DNA from: Liolophura sinensis
Taxonomy: Eukaryota > Mollusca > Polyplacophora > Chitonida > Chitonidae
Length of the DNA stretch: 64,000 bases
Assembly: GCF_032854445.1 (NCBI RefSeq)
Contig: NC_088302.1
Coordinates: 24,007,788-24,071,787 of the forward strand
Direction: 5' to 3'
Shown here: piece by piece, positions 1 to 12,500 of the stretch
Numbering within the stretch: position 1 is the stretch's first letter
How the letters are laid out: the number at the start of each line of letters is the position of its first letter
Notes under the pieces: model-generated
Database searches by the model: none
The model's input: the letters and a program-made list of their open reading frames with translations, nothing else
What the model was told of the DNA's origin: nothing
Position numbers and translations under genes: made by a program

Positions 1-414
1 GAAGAATATTTCAATCATATATCATATATTAACACTGCGAGAGAACAGTGTAATCAGTGTGAGAACTGGAGGAAATGCAACCAAACTATATGTCTTCTGG
101 AAAGTTTTTATTTGACTTATGAACGTTCCAATATATGATGCACAGATATTATCAACACTTCTGGCACACTGATGGAAGACAAATGATCTGTCTGCAAATT
201 ATCAAATATATAGCATGATATTCCCATTCTAAGCTAATTTTGATGGACAGAGTTTAAGTTCAACCTATTGATGGTAAACCAAGGAAAACACAAATTATTT
301 TCAAATAACCTGAAACTATGTTTCCATTTTATCCAGGAAAACTGGACCATGCAATATGCAAGGTTCGCATGATTTACTCAAGAAACACAGTTTTACCTGT
401 ACTACAAGGCTTAC
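1..414. other. Intron downstream of w58, cut by the window edge
   Basis: AT-rich sequence. I searched the minus strand for the next conserved exon (the MALRCW segment) and did not find it, so that exon lies outside. No repeat is recognised. Confidence 0.6.
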
Positions 415-561
415 CTGTAACGAGGAGCCGGGATTAAGATGCATCATGACGTCAGCTATGGTCTGCAAAAGGGTGTGGAAGGTGGGTTGCAGGGGGTGGG
501 CAGCCTTACCCGCTATGGTGATGTCAGACAACGGGTGCTCACACACTCGGATGTCCTTATC
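415..561 (-). CDS. MYCBP2: MYCBP2 exon w58 (last exon in the window)
   Basis: This 147-nt exon (phases 0 to 0) lies between CCTTTGCAG and GTAAGCCTTG. It encodes RVCEHPLSDITIAGKAAHP and FHTLLQTIADVMMHL. In vertebrates this stretch directly precedes the MALRCW segment and the DOC-like domain, which must lie beyond the left edge. Confidence 0.96.
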
Positions 562-3500
562 CTGCAAAGGAAAACCAAGGAGACAGTTTATACACCATGT
601 TTTTATTACCATAAAAGCTGACCCATGAGCATATACTCACTAGGCACCTTGCATGGCGACAACAGTGTGACAATACTGAGTACATTAGCTATACATACAC
701 ACATGCGGGCTGTAAAACTGATCGCATTATGTCTATATATTTCATTGATGTTTTATGACATACTCAAGCATATTTCACTTATACAATGCCTGTAAGAATT
801 ATGGTCACTGGTAGGAGAAACCCAGGTGAACCTACAACCATTTGCAGGTTGCTGGAAGCCTTCCCAGGTACGACTGGAGAGGAAATCAGCATGAGCTGGA
901 TTTGAATTCACAGTGACCGCATTGGTGAGAAGCTCCAGGGTCAGTGTGCTACTCTAGCATGCTAACCACAAGGCCAAAGAGGGGAAAAAGAAAGCTTTAC
1001 ATTGTTCATTTTGTTTTGGTCTCTCTGCAAAGGCCATGTTGTCAACTTTCCTAACCTTTCCTGTTACAACTGCTCTACCGATATAATATTTTTATCACTT
1101 GCTCCCAAGTTTTAACTCGTCAATACTGAGAGATGTTTGGTGGTTTCATTCATCCCAACATAGAAGGCCGTTAATACAACAAAACATCTGTCTGGAAGAT
1201 TTCACCATTCTGTATTTTACTTCCTGCAGTCCTGATGATTTATATCTCAACAAATTGTTCTGTCAATGAAAGAAGTCTGCACTTTGGTATATTATCTGAA
1301 CACTCATTGTATTTGTCCTGTAGTATATGACTATCCCTTCCCATCAAACATCAAAACATCTTTCTGTGATCAACCGAACCCTCAGATGAAAGTTCATTTC
1401 ATTACCTCTACATCTTTTTTCTCCTTCTTCTCCTTGACATTATCATCTTCATCTTCATCTTCAGTCGGTGGAAGAAGTGACGAGACAAAGAACCAGAGTA
1501 GATCATGAAGACAGGACGGGTGGGTCACTACACGGATAAGCCAGTTCAGCGCCTGCATAAATAACACGGTAAATTACACAAAAAAGCTACTGACTCCAAT
1601 TTTGTATAGAAGTGGATCTATCCGTCACACGTGACAGGTGTTGGAAAACCCTGAATATTTCAACATCACACGTGACAGGTGTTGGAAAACCCTGAATATT
1701 TCAACATCGCACATGACAGGTGTTGGAAAACCCTGAATATTTCAATCGCTTTTCCGGCAGGGCATATAAAGTCTATGGAATACAGCTGTTTGAATAGAAG
1801 TCTAGTGTCAACGTACCTGCATGGCGTAGACTCGACAGGCTGCCTTCCTGACAGCTTGTCTCATGGCCAGCTGTAGACTGTCCAGGTCATGTCTCTGTAT
1901 GATAAACGCCAGCACTGGTCTCTGTAATGCCTTATCTCCTAGACCACTGGAGCCAGAGCTCTTGTCTACTGAGCTGATAAGCTTAGACATGGCTGCTGAT
2001 GGGTACTTCAATAAGGACGTCCCGCCATCTGAACAAAGCAAATCACAGGTGTGAGGCACAATGAATGACTTCCCTCATCACTTGATGAGGCCATAATGTT
2101 AGAAAAGAACCATCCACTTCAGAATCATACATAAAAACAGTATCATAAACAATGCCAGAAATATTACCAGCTGTCAGCAGAAAAACCTGAAATTATCACT
2201 AACCTCCTTGAAATGTATTTTCATACAATTTGAGTACTTTTTTAAGGGGTTTAAGTCCCCCCACCGCCCTAAAATTTTCCTCAAATTATGAACCAAAAAA
2301 ACTTGACATTAGACATGGACTTTAAAACTTACATCACTGCAATTATGACACCTGCAGTATGTTTTCAATGAAATCTCAATCACTTCAATCGAGGTACATG
2401 TCTAACAATTTACTTCTGTCTGTTCTTACAAGCTCTAAAAACACCAAGTCACTGAACAGTTCTCAATCAGCTACCCACAGATCCAGGAGCAACTTACCTC
2501 CAACCCCTCCGCTGTTATTTCTCCGCCGCGTCATCACCACTCTGTTCGACATGTTGGCGTCCACAGAGTTGTTGTCGCCCATCTCGGATATGCTACGCTG
2601 GAATATGGATCTCCTACCATGGTCATGCTCCGAGTCGGGACTAGTTCCAGCACTCTTAGGGATAGGTCTGCCGGTCTCCACCACAGCGGGCTTAGGGTGT
2701 TCCTGTCAAGACAATTCATAATCCTAATGGATTTCGACTTAATACTTGGATGACATCAGTTGAGCAATGAACGCAATAAACTGAGCAATGGGACAGATTG
2801 CACATTCATGTTATGGACAAATCTTCTAATTTTCATTACTATCTGAATATCTAAAAATTCTGAAGGTCTAATAGAATAATTAATATTTAATATGCCACAA
2901 GGCGAAAATTTAAATCCACATCAAACGTCATCCTGCAGCTGTAATTACCTGTTGAAGGTACAGAAAGGAACAGAATGGGACGGAACCCAAGATACGATAT
3001 CAACAAATTTGAAAATCTACTTGTCTTTCTGCTATTCACATATTAATGCTGATGTATGTGTTCTGATATTTGAACATCTACATCGGTCTGATCTGTGTAA
3101 CTCTCAACATTTGAGTATAATAGGAATCTGGAGGACTGACTTACTGGTGGACTCAGGGGACTGACCCTGACTACAGGCTTGAGGTCTTGTCCCAGAGAAA
3201 TGGCCCTAGCCAGTGCCCCATGAGGCTCCGTTGTTAGGCGCGGTCTGTATCCTGTTCTCCTGGGGGACCCTGAGCTAAGCGAGCCTGAGCGCACGAACAC
3301 TCGCTCCTCCTGATCAACAAATATCTCCTCAGCAAATGCTGAATCACATCCTTCTGCTCCGCGCAGCAACAGGTACTGAAATGGTATTGGTGGGAAAGGA
3401 TTCAACTCCGTGCAGCCGTCTTCGCTAACGCTTGGGAGCAACGTGTCCGAACGCTGCATGCCCTGGCGCTTTTTGTGAGACTGTACAGGCAGGCTCAAGC

Positions 3501-6500
3501 CAGCAGCACTAGCCAGTTCTAGAAGAAACATAGCGTTGTTTTTCAGCACTAGATGACTAGATTCCACCGCAGTCATGACAGAGGTTTGTTTGGGCATGCT
3601 TTTCTTCTTCTGTTTCTTGTTTCGGTCTTTCTCTTTCAGGCTCTGCTTTTTCTCGCGGAGGTACTTGTCCCGGCACTTATCACACATCAGGTACCAGCTG
3701 CTGCCCCCAATCCCGCCCTCACCACAGTTACCTGCCCAGCCCCCGCAGAAGTTCCCGCCGCTGTTGTAGCCCTTCCCGCAGGCGTGCCTTCCGCAGCCCG
3801 GATGGGACTGCCTCATGTGGTAGGTGACAGGGTGGGGGTACATGCCTCCGCACAGCTCACACATGGTCTCCCTATCACCCCCGCCTCCACCACCTCCCCC
3901 ACCCCCACCTCCAAGATGCCCAAACACAACAGCCCCTGCTGCTTCCCCGAACAGATTCCCCCTTGCCATTGGCTTAAGGTCTCGCCGTTTCTTAGACTTC
4001 TTCTCCTTTTCCTTCTCCCGATCCTTCTTATCTCCCTTCTTCACTTTGATGTTGGCTGCTGGACTTGGTATGATCAGGTCTTGGTTGACAACCTTGAGTA
4101 TAGCAGAGGACAGCTCTTCCCAAAAGTACACCAAATGGTGCAGAGTAGGCGGTAACTGGCTCTCTTTGTCCATGCCTGCCAGCCCCTTATCTGTGACTGG
4201 CTCTAGGGAGTAGACGTCCTGCAGACTCATCATCCCACCTGAAACTTCTGAACGGTGTATCGGTGACTCCGAGGATGAGGATTGGAGTCGACGGCCCGTG
4301 GCCTTGTCATTGGCCTCATTCTTATCCCTGGCCTGATCCAAACAAAGCTGCACTATGCTCTCGTTGATGTTAATGTTAAGATTGTCCACCTTTTTGATGT
4401 CCTTGCCTCGGTCATGGGTTGAATCTGTGGGGTGCCTCATCCTCACTCTGTCTTTACCATCACTTTTCACACGAGCAAACTTGGACATTTCCTTCGACAG
4501 GTTGGGGTTGAACTTGAGAAAAGACGCGCAGGCCATGGCGTCATGGACGATGCCTTCATGCCACAGAAAAGCTGCAAATACCGCCCGAAGACACTCAGCC
4601 ACCGACGGCGACAATGCTTCCTTCACGGATTCGTGAGTTCGCTCTGCCAGTAATGATGCTGACCGCACACGTGCCATGGGCATCACGTCTTTTGGTGATG
4701 GAGATGCTGCACGCTCTCGTTTCGTCCGCAGTTGTCTCCCCCTACTTTCCTTGCGACCCGACTTTGGGGACATTCTATCAAAACAAAATTCATTTAGTTA
4801 TTAGTTTTACGCCTTGCAGAAACTATTTCTGTAACAAAGCAGCAGTCAGGTTTATACCACACCGTGTCAAATACCAGATAAACCTTCTGACTTAGAGCCT
4901 TACAACGAATACATACAAATTATCCCAAATTTTGCCTCTACCCATGACTTACTTTTTTTCCTGATTCAGAGAGTTCTATTGATTTCAGAATGGTGGCTTG
5001 AAGTTTGCTTGGAACATTGGGATGATATTATACTAGAAAATTGTAAATTTCAGCACCAAAACAAATTTTTTGTGACATTTATTTGTCTCTGAAAATGCAC
5101 TTTGTGCGGAATTTTAGGTCATTTACAGTAGTTTTATTTTCATCTATGCCAATTTTAAACATTTAACTTCGCAGGCAATGGTGAATTTTAACTATACAGA
5201 GGCAAGAGGGGCATTTGTTACATTTAGATTGCAACACAGCTTTACCACTAATAATAATATGAGAAATCCATACAAAATTACGGATTTTAAGTTTATGCCA
5301 AAATATGTCAGACCTGTGATTGACACAGGTATTTCTTCAGTTTCAAACCTGGAGTATCTTACTACATAAGATACGCCATGTTAGAGAAACAGGAAACATG
5401 ATGTCAAATCATCCATACACAATGCTCACAGGGCTAACATGCACAACAGTGTCTGCAGAGACACGTTTGTTCTTGGATTACAGAAAAAAATCGTGCTTAG
5501 TTGGCTAAAACTGACAACATGGTGGCGTGCTCGTTTTTTTCTCAATGTGCACGAATTTGCTTACTTTGAACTGGCGATATCCTGGTTATGCAACATCACA
5601 AAAAACAAATTTAAGTGGGATACTTAATCAATGCCCACATACATCTGGCCTAGTGTTGTCTTTTCTTTAATGTTTCCAGGTCTTCATGAACAATATGCAT
5701 CCATATACACATATATACATAAAAACTGAGCTATTCATCGTACCTGAGAGGTTCCTCTTTAGGGGAGCTGGTGCCGATGCTGAAGGCAGGTTTGAGGTTA
5801 GAGTCTCCCCCACTGCTGCTGTGAGAACTGCCCGCAGAGGGGGACTGAGAGCGGACAGACGCAGGGGTGTGGCCTCCTGATGCTCCACGCCCAGGACTGA
5901 TGGCACAAAACAGGGATGAGCTTTGCGTTATGTGATCAATGCATGTTCATTTCATGAAAAGACAATACAAAATGCAGTTTTCATCATTAGACACATCGCT
6001 GAGAATTTCTTTACAAGGTTTCTGTAACACCATCATGACTTTTTTCTACAACAGCATAAAATGCATTCGAATATTTGAATGAAGACAAAAAAAATACTGT
6101 TCGGGTGCCATCAGCATCATAAGCTACGTTTTTTTTTTAAAACGTGCATGTAAACCATACCTATCTAATAACAAAATAATTCTTTCAGTAGATATTACTG
6201 GTACATGTAGGCCTAAAAGTTTCATCCGTATGTAAAACCCACACGTATCTGCATTTATTTTATTCATTTCAAGAAAAGTTTTAACTATAATACAGTTAAA
6301 CAATCCCAGCAAATTTATTTAAATCTAGACGTGATTTTGGCAAGTTTATTCAAATTTATAGCCTGTTACGATTTTTAGACTCTCGACAATCAAAAACACA
6401 GCTAAGTTGTTCATATCCCTGAATTATCCTGACTTCAAATATAATTTTGTAAAGAACGTCTCACTGAATTTTGAGATCCCACACATCAATAGAGAAAATT

Positions 6501-9500
6501 TTTGGTGAAGTATGGTAAATTTGGAATGACCAGAGTTCACTGTTGTGACAACAAATCGAGCACAAGTGCTTTTTCACCATCTTGATCTAGTCTTACCTCA
6601 TGCGGGCAGGGGACAGCGTTCTGGGACTACTGGGGCTGACCTCCCCTGAAAGCTCCTTTCTGCTGGTCGGTGGTGTGGCCGGTGGTGTTTCGAATGACAT
6701 CTCCCTCGTCAGCTTGCCCTTCGGTCGGTTGACATTGTGGCCTGCGGGTTCCGGAGCATCTACCACAACCATTTCTATAGCCATAGGAGCCAGCACCTTG
6801 TGCGGTTCGCCGGCAGGGACATGGTTAGCAGCCCAGTTCTGGTCCTGTTTCCCCTCCAGCTTGTGGTTACAGTTCCTAGGCGGGAGGCTGGGCTTCTCTC
6901 CGCGATACCCACTCTCGTGGTGATCAGCTTTGTTAGAATCGGGCTGGTCCAGCCTGTTGCTCCGTCCACGGTTTCCCTCAGGCATGTCTCTGTCATGACG
7001 GTCGAAATTGTTCATGATGATGCGGTCCATGCGATCATGATAGTTGGCGTTGGGCCGGTCGGGGCGGTTAAACTGGGCTGGGTTGTTGGCGTTGACAGCT
7101 CTGGCTGGGCGGTCCGGTTTGCCTAGTTTGTCTGTCCGCTCTGGGCGCGGTGGGGCATTACTTCTGCCGGGGGAGTCAGGGCGCTGGAGGAAGCCCCGCC
7201 CTGGGGAATCTGCTCTCTGTAAGACAATCCTCCCTGGAGAGTCAGACTTGGACGAGACACTGCCACAGGGGGAGTCGGAGCGCTGGGACAGTGATTTGCT
7301 CCCCGGGGAATCTGACCTCTGGGGGCTGTCAGGTCGTGGAGAGGAGCGCTTGCTGCCATCTGACATACAACAAAGGAAATGTCCATTGATTTATTTATTT
7401 TGTTATTTTTGTGCGGTTTAACAATATAAGAGATAAAACATTATACTTTACGGATGACTTCTGCACAAAGGGACAATGTTATTTATTAGAGTTGTTCCAC
7501 ATACCAGTTCTCAAGAACATTTTATAACACGTTAACAGAGAGGTTTATTGGTGGAGAAAAAGAATTGAAGCAACGGACTGGTGAACTTCAGGTAGAGGCA
7601 AATGTGAAAGTGAAAGCAGCAGACAAAGAAAAATCTATTTAACTATAGTAACACAATGTGCAAAAAATTATTCACGTATCTTGTCAAAGCAAACCTAAAG
7701 TTTTTCTGATGCAACTCTGCAAAGTAAATGATAAACTGAGTAACACTTCAAAAGCAACTACCAGTACTTGTATTTCCCTTACTAACAAATGTAAACACCA
7801 AAAATTTAAATAGAAATTGACAATGGCCATACTTAAAGTCATGACTACACACTGTACTTACCTAGATCTGGCTTAGGACTGGAGCTTCGTGACAGTGACT
7901 TTTTGGGTGTTCCTGGGGGTGAGGGGACAGGGGTGGGCCCGTTAGCATTGGCTCTACTCTCACCTACAACACAGACAGGTAAACACACGTGAGAATTACA
8001 AACCATACTATGTCTGCTCAGAAATCTTCGCTCAGTTTGTCCTGGGAATTGATTCCAAAGTCTGAAAATAAATTCTGATCAGTGTTTTGTCTCTGTTTAT
8101 TGGATTCTTCTTACAAAAGGGACAAATAAATTTTGGTGCATGGAACAAAAGGCATGGACATTTTGAATCAATGATTATGAGTTCTTGCCATATCGGCAGT
8201 ATGTCTACCATATTGTGTTGCTGGACATTTTGTTATTTTCCACCATCTGTTTTTCCACAGAAGTGGTTTGCAACAAACTGCTCTGATTATTTTGGGATTA
8301 GGTAGCGACAATGATGGTTAAAACAGAACTGGTTGTCATCAAACTGACAATTTATAGAAACACATCGAACTTCCAATATCTTACAACAATTTAGTTCCTT
8401 ACAACGTGTTATGAACAGCGGCAACAGGGCAATGCTTAATTGAAGGTGTACAAATAATTATGTATCAAACATGGCTTCATTCTCTTTCAGAGAACATCAT
8501 TAAAATTTCATATTTACAGGTGAAAAGAAAAAGAATGTAAACAGACCTGAAACAAGTGTTTCTAGTATTTGGGCATATACATAATGTTACACATTCATGA
8601 TGACTGGAGTGAAATAAAAGATGAATGGGAATAATAACAAGGACATTGTGAAATGGCCAACCATACTGCAGAAAATAAATATCAACTCGTTAAGGTGCTT
8701 AAAAAAAACCCCCAAAAACCGTGGAATTCTAAGTATCACGCTTCAACAAAAAAACATGTATTTCTACATTGTATGTATTTAATCAAATACAAGTTTATGC
8801 CTGTTTTGAAACATCTGAAGTTTACAACATTTTTTAAAAAATTTTCTCTATTTTTAAGGGTGATTTATTTTATGCATGGAGTAGCTTCAAATGTTTCCAA
8901 CTACTGAACCCACAAAACCCACTGCTGATGACGCAGCCCAGCTATTTATAAACTTTTTCATTACTAAAAAGTTCTCAGAACAGATAAAGGATGAGAGTGT
9001 ACCAACAGACAACATACAAGCAAACACGGAAAAGCAAGAAAAGGGATGCATAGATTCATCCATAATTATATGAATAATGTCACTTTACACAAAAACAAAA
9101 CAAAAACAACAACAAAAACTGGGCAAAGTGCATCTAACATGTAGCTGATCTTCTTGGCTTTGGTGGTCCATACGCTGTAGTTATTTTTTGGTTGTCCTAG
9201 ACACGTAACACTAATCTGGGGTCAGAATATTAAAATGTTGTTAAATCTGGCGTACTGTTTACATTAACAACCAACTGATTGTAATCACATTTTCAGAATA
9301 CTACATCTGATATGGATTCCCAGATATACATCCATTGTTGCTACTCCAATAATATAGTTCATATTTCATAAAGCGATTTTCAAAAAGTCTGTTAGCCTGC
9401 TGGAACAGTCAATCCCTTTATTTTCTGTCAATCCATGGTGACGACACTAGCACACATAAATTACACTGGAGATAAGCTAATGCTACATGTATGCGTACAA

Positions 9501-12500
9501 ACTACACAGTGGAAAAACTGAAGCACTGAAGAGCGCGGAGGATGAGTAAAAGCGCAGACCACGACAACAAGTCAGGGCACGGTCTGGCTGGATGGTGTCT
9601 CACCTAGGAGTTGTGTAAGGCGGCGAGGGATAGGGGAACATGACGAGCCTGTGTGGGCACGGCCTGGGACAGTGAGCCCATTGAGGGGCTTCTCCCAGGG
9701 CTTGTCCCAGGAGCGCGCATCACTCGAGTTCACTTCCCTCTCCACCTTGAGCTTACCTGAACAAGCGGACCAATGGCATCAAAGCAAGCAGAGGCAAAAA
9801 AAAAAACAAGAACCAAGTGAGAAGCAAAAAATTAGTATTGAGGTGCAGGAAGTTAGGGAGTTCCCAAAAAATAAGGACAACTTTTTGCATAACTTTTTAT
9901 TAGGTTTAGGTTAGGTCCTGTATGAATAGTTAAAGCGGTTATCCGGAGACAGACGCTTGAAATGAAGAATGCCTACATGTACATCTTGGTTTCCTACAGT
10001 GTATATGGAGTACACAAATTAAATAAATAAATAAGTACACTGTATATGTAAAAGTGGCCTGCCATTCCAAATACTACATTCAATGATTTTTAACAAGGTC
10101 CTCAGAGAATCCCACCAGCTTGCCTGCTATAGAGGTCAACAAGACAACGGAATTAAAATAAAGACAAAAGTTGTAAAACGCTGCACAGGTGAAGACATCA
10201 CTGTTGGGGGTGTGGGGGGGAGTTCTTGTACAAAACTGAAGCAGTGGTCTTTGATATGCAAATTATGAACTGCTTACGGCAATCCGTGAACAATTCCAAT
10301 GCTGTGAATGGCTGAGCAAATGTTCAGCTATGGTAGTAAAAGAATTCATTTGTGGGGTGCTCAAGCACCAACTCGCTGGAGTGGTCTTTGATATGCAAAT
10401 CGCTTCCCATGACTGACTGTCCGTGTACTATGGGTAGCCACTTAAGCCCTCTGATTGGCTGAGCAAATACTCAGCTGACAACAGTCAGTGTCTGCGTGAA
10501 TGGTTTAAACATTCCATCACAATATAGGAAGGCACATACATCGGCCAGTGTCATAGGCTCCTAGTACACAGATACAGAGATACTGTGTATACCAGATAAA
10601 TTGGTTTGCACCAAGGTAAATTCTTACACTCCACAAATCTGGTAAAGCAGCTAGAGTGACAAAAAGCTTATCTAGATAAGTGATTGCATAAGAAACTGTA
10701 GCCCTTCAAGAAAGACTTGCAGAAATCTGTGTTCACAGGAGAACAGAATGTAGAAAACAGTACAGGAAAACAGTAAAATCGCCACAGGAACCCAATACCC
10801 TTCTTGTCTTCCTACAGGTAGGTAGTAATGCGCATATAAAATTGTAGCTCTACATGAAACTTTTCTTAATTACAAAAATGGTAAATCTGGCTAAGTCCAT
10901 AAATCTCATACGCAATAAAGTCACAGAAAGCCTGTATACAAAAAAGTGTTGCCCTGCATGGAGGTTTAATTTCTAGAGAACGTGTTTACTACAGAAAACA
11001 AATTAAAGTTTATATAACTGGTAAATGTTTTTTTATGAAACCATCAATTAAAATGCTTAAAAAACATTCAGAAAGCCTATAAAACTAAAACCAAAGAGTT
11101 CAGTCTTCCATCAGCAGGCCCTTTGCAGATGTACACAGGCGAAAAGAAACAAAAAAAAAAAAAAAACACAAAACAAAACAGAACTTTCTATCGCTGTATG
11201 TTTATGATTGCCTCTATACAGGAGCTAAAGAAATAAACGTAACCTGCCATCTGAGAATGTGCATTTACACACCGTCCCTTACCGTAGGGAGCAAAAAATA
11301 AAAAGCCTAACCTTCAATCCATGTGTGATAGCCCATCGTACAGGAGGTAAAAAAAAAAAGCTTAACCTTCCATCTAAGTATGTGCATTTACACACCATAC
11401 CTTAGATGAGAGAGCTATACAAAAAAGCTTAACCTTCAATCAATGAATGAGAGCTCATTATACAAGTACAGGAGCTAAAGGAAAAAGCTTAACCTTCAAT
11501 CCATGCATGAGAGCCCACTGTACATGAGCTAAAAAAAAAGCTTAACCAGACACCAACACCTTTCCCCCTCTCACAATACCTCCTCATACTTTGTACAGGC
11601 GATCTAAAAATGATCTCGAGTCAAAGTTCAAAGAATTCAATCTGACAGCTTCAACATTAGCTTAGCATTCTCACGCAAGATGTGCTGAGAAGACATAGGA
11701 AAATAAAGATTATGGATGAATTTTTCAGTGCAATGCTAATGAAATCACAAAAATGCAATATAATCACCACTGCAGCTGTACCACTGGTAAACAGACAAGC
11801 GAGGAAAGGGAAATGAAATGTGCACTCCATGCTGTGTGTATATATGTGGGTAGTGAATGAAACGGTGCTGATGAAACACAAATGATAGAATGACTGAAGG
11901 AAGGTCGAAGTTATTTTAAAGCGTTATATTTGAAGAAAAAACAAAACAAAAAAAAAAGAGATTATACTATTTGGAAAGTTGCGTATCACAATTTGAAGAA
12001 GGGGAAATTGGCAAAGGTCTTACACATGTACATAAACAATTTAAATGTATGTGAAAACATGAAGAATGACACATAGTTGACCAAAGCTTGACAACTTGGT
12101 ATGATGATTAGCAAATACTGGGGTATTTATGGTGCAAGTTAAAGGAAAAGAAATGTATTAGATTTCACTTTTAATCCACAAAAAACATTTTTTTTTTTCT
12201 TTTTACCTGTTTTTTGTCATTAAAGTGTCTTAATACAAAGAATTACCCAATGCTCTCAATGTTATCATGATTCTTACCTAGAGCTTTAACCAGTTCCTTA
12301 ACAGAAACCCCCTGTTATCATGGATAATTCATGATTCTTACACAAACCTTTCACCAGTTAATTCACAGAACCCCAAGCTATCATGGATAATTCATGATTC
12401 TTACACAAACCTTTCACCAGTTAATTCACAGAACCCCCTGTTATCATGGATAATTCATGATTCTTACACAAACCTTTCACCAGTTAATTCACAGAACCCC

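Noticed and set aside
3553-4155. 200-codon open frame on the plus strand
   Set aside because: It is antisense to exon w54, low in complexity (Pro/Ser/Phe) and a by-product of the GC-rich coding strand. The minus-strand frame has clear family motifs.
4771-4773. ATG near the start of exon w54 as a start codon for a shorter protein
   Set aside because: A good acceptor (TTTTGATAG) precedes it and w53 joins in phase. An internal promoter cannot be excluded, but nothing in the sequence supports one.
6600-7421. Long plus-strand frames opposite exon w52
   Set aside because: Shadows of the repetitive, GC-rich exon w52; no match to any protein family I know.
8653-9073. Two small plus-strand frames in the w50/w51 intron
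   Set aside because: A/T-driven composition, no motif, no neighbouring exon of matching phase.
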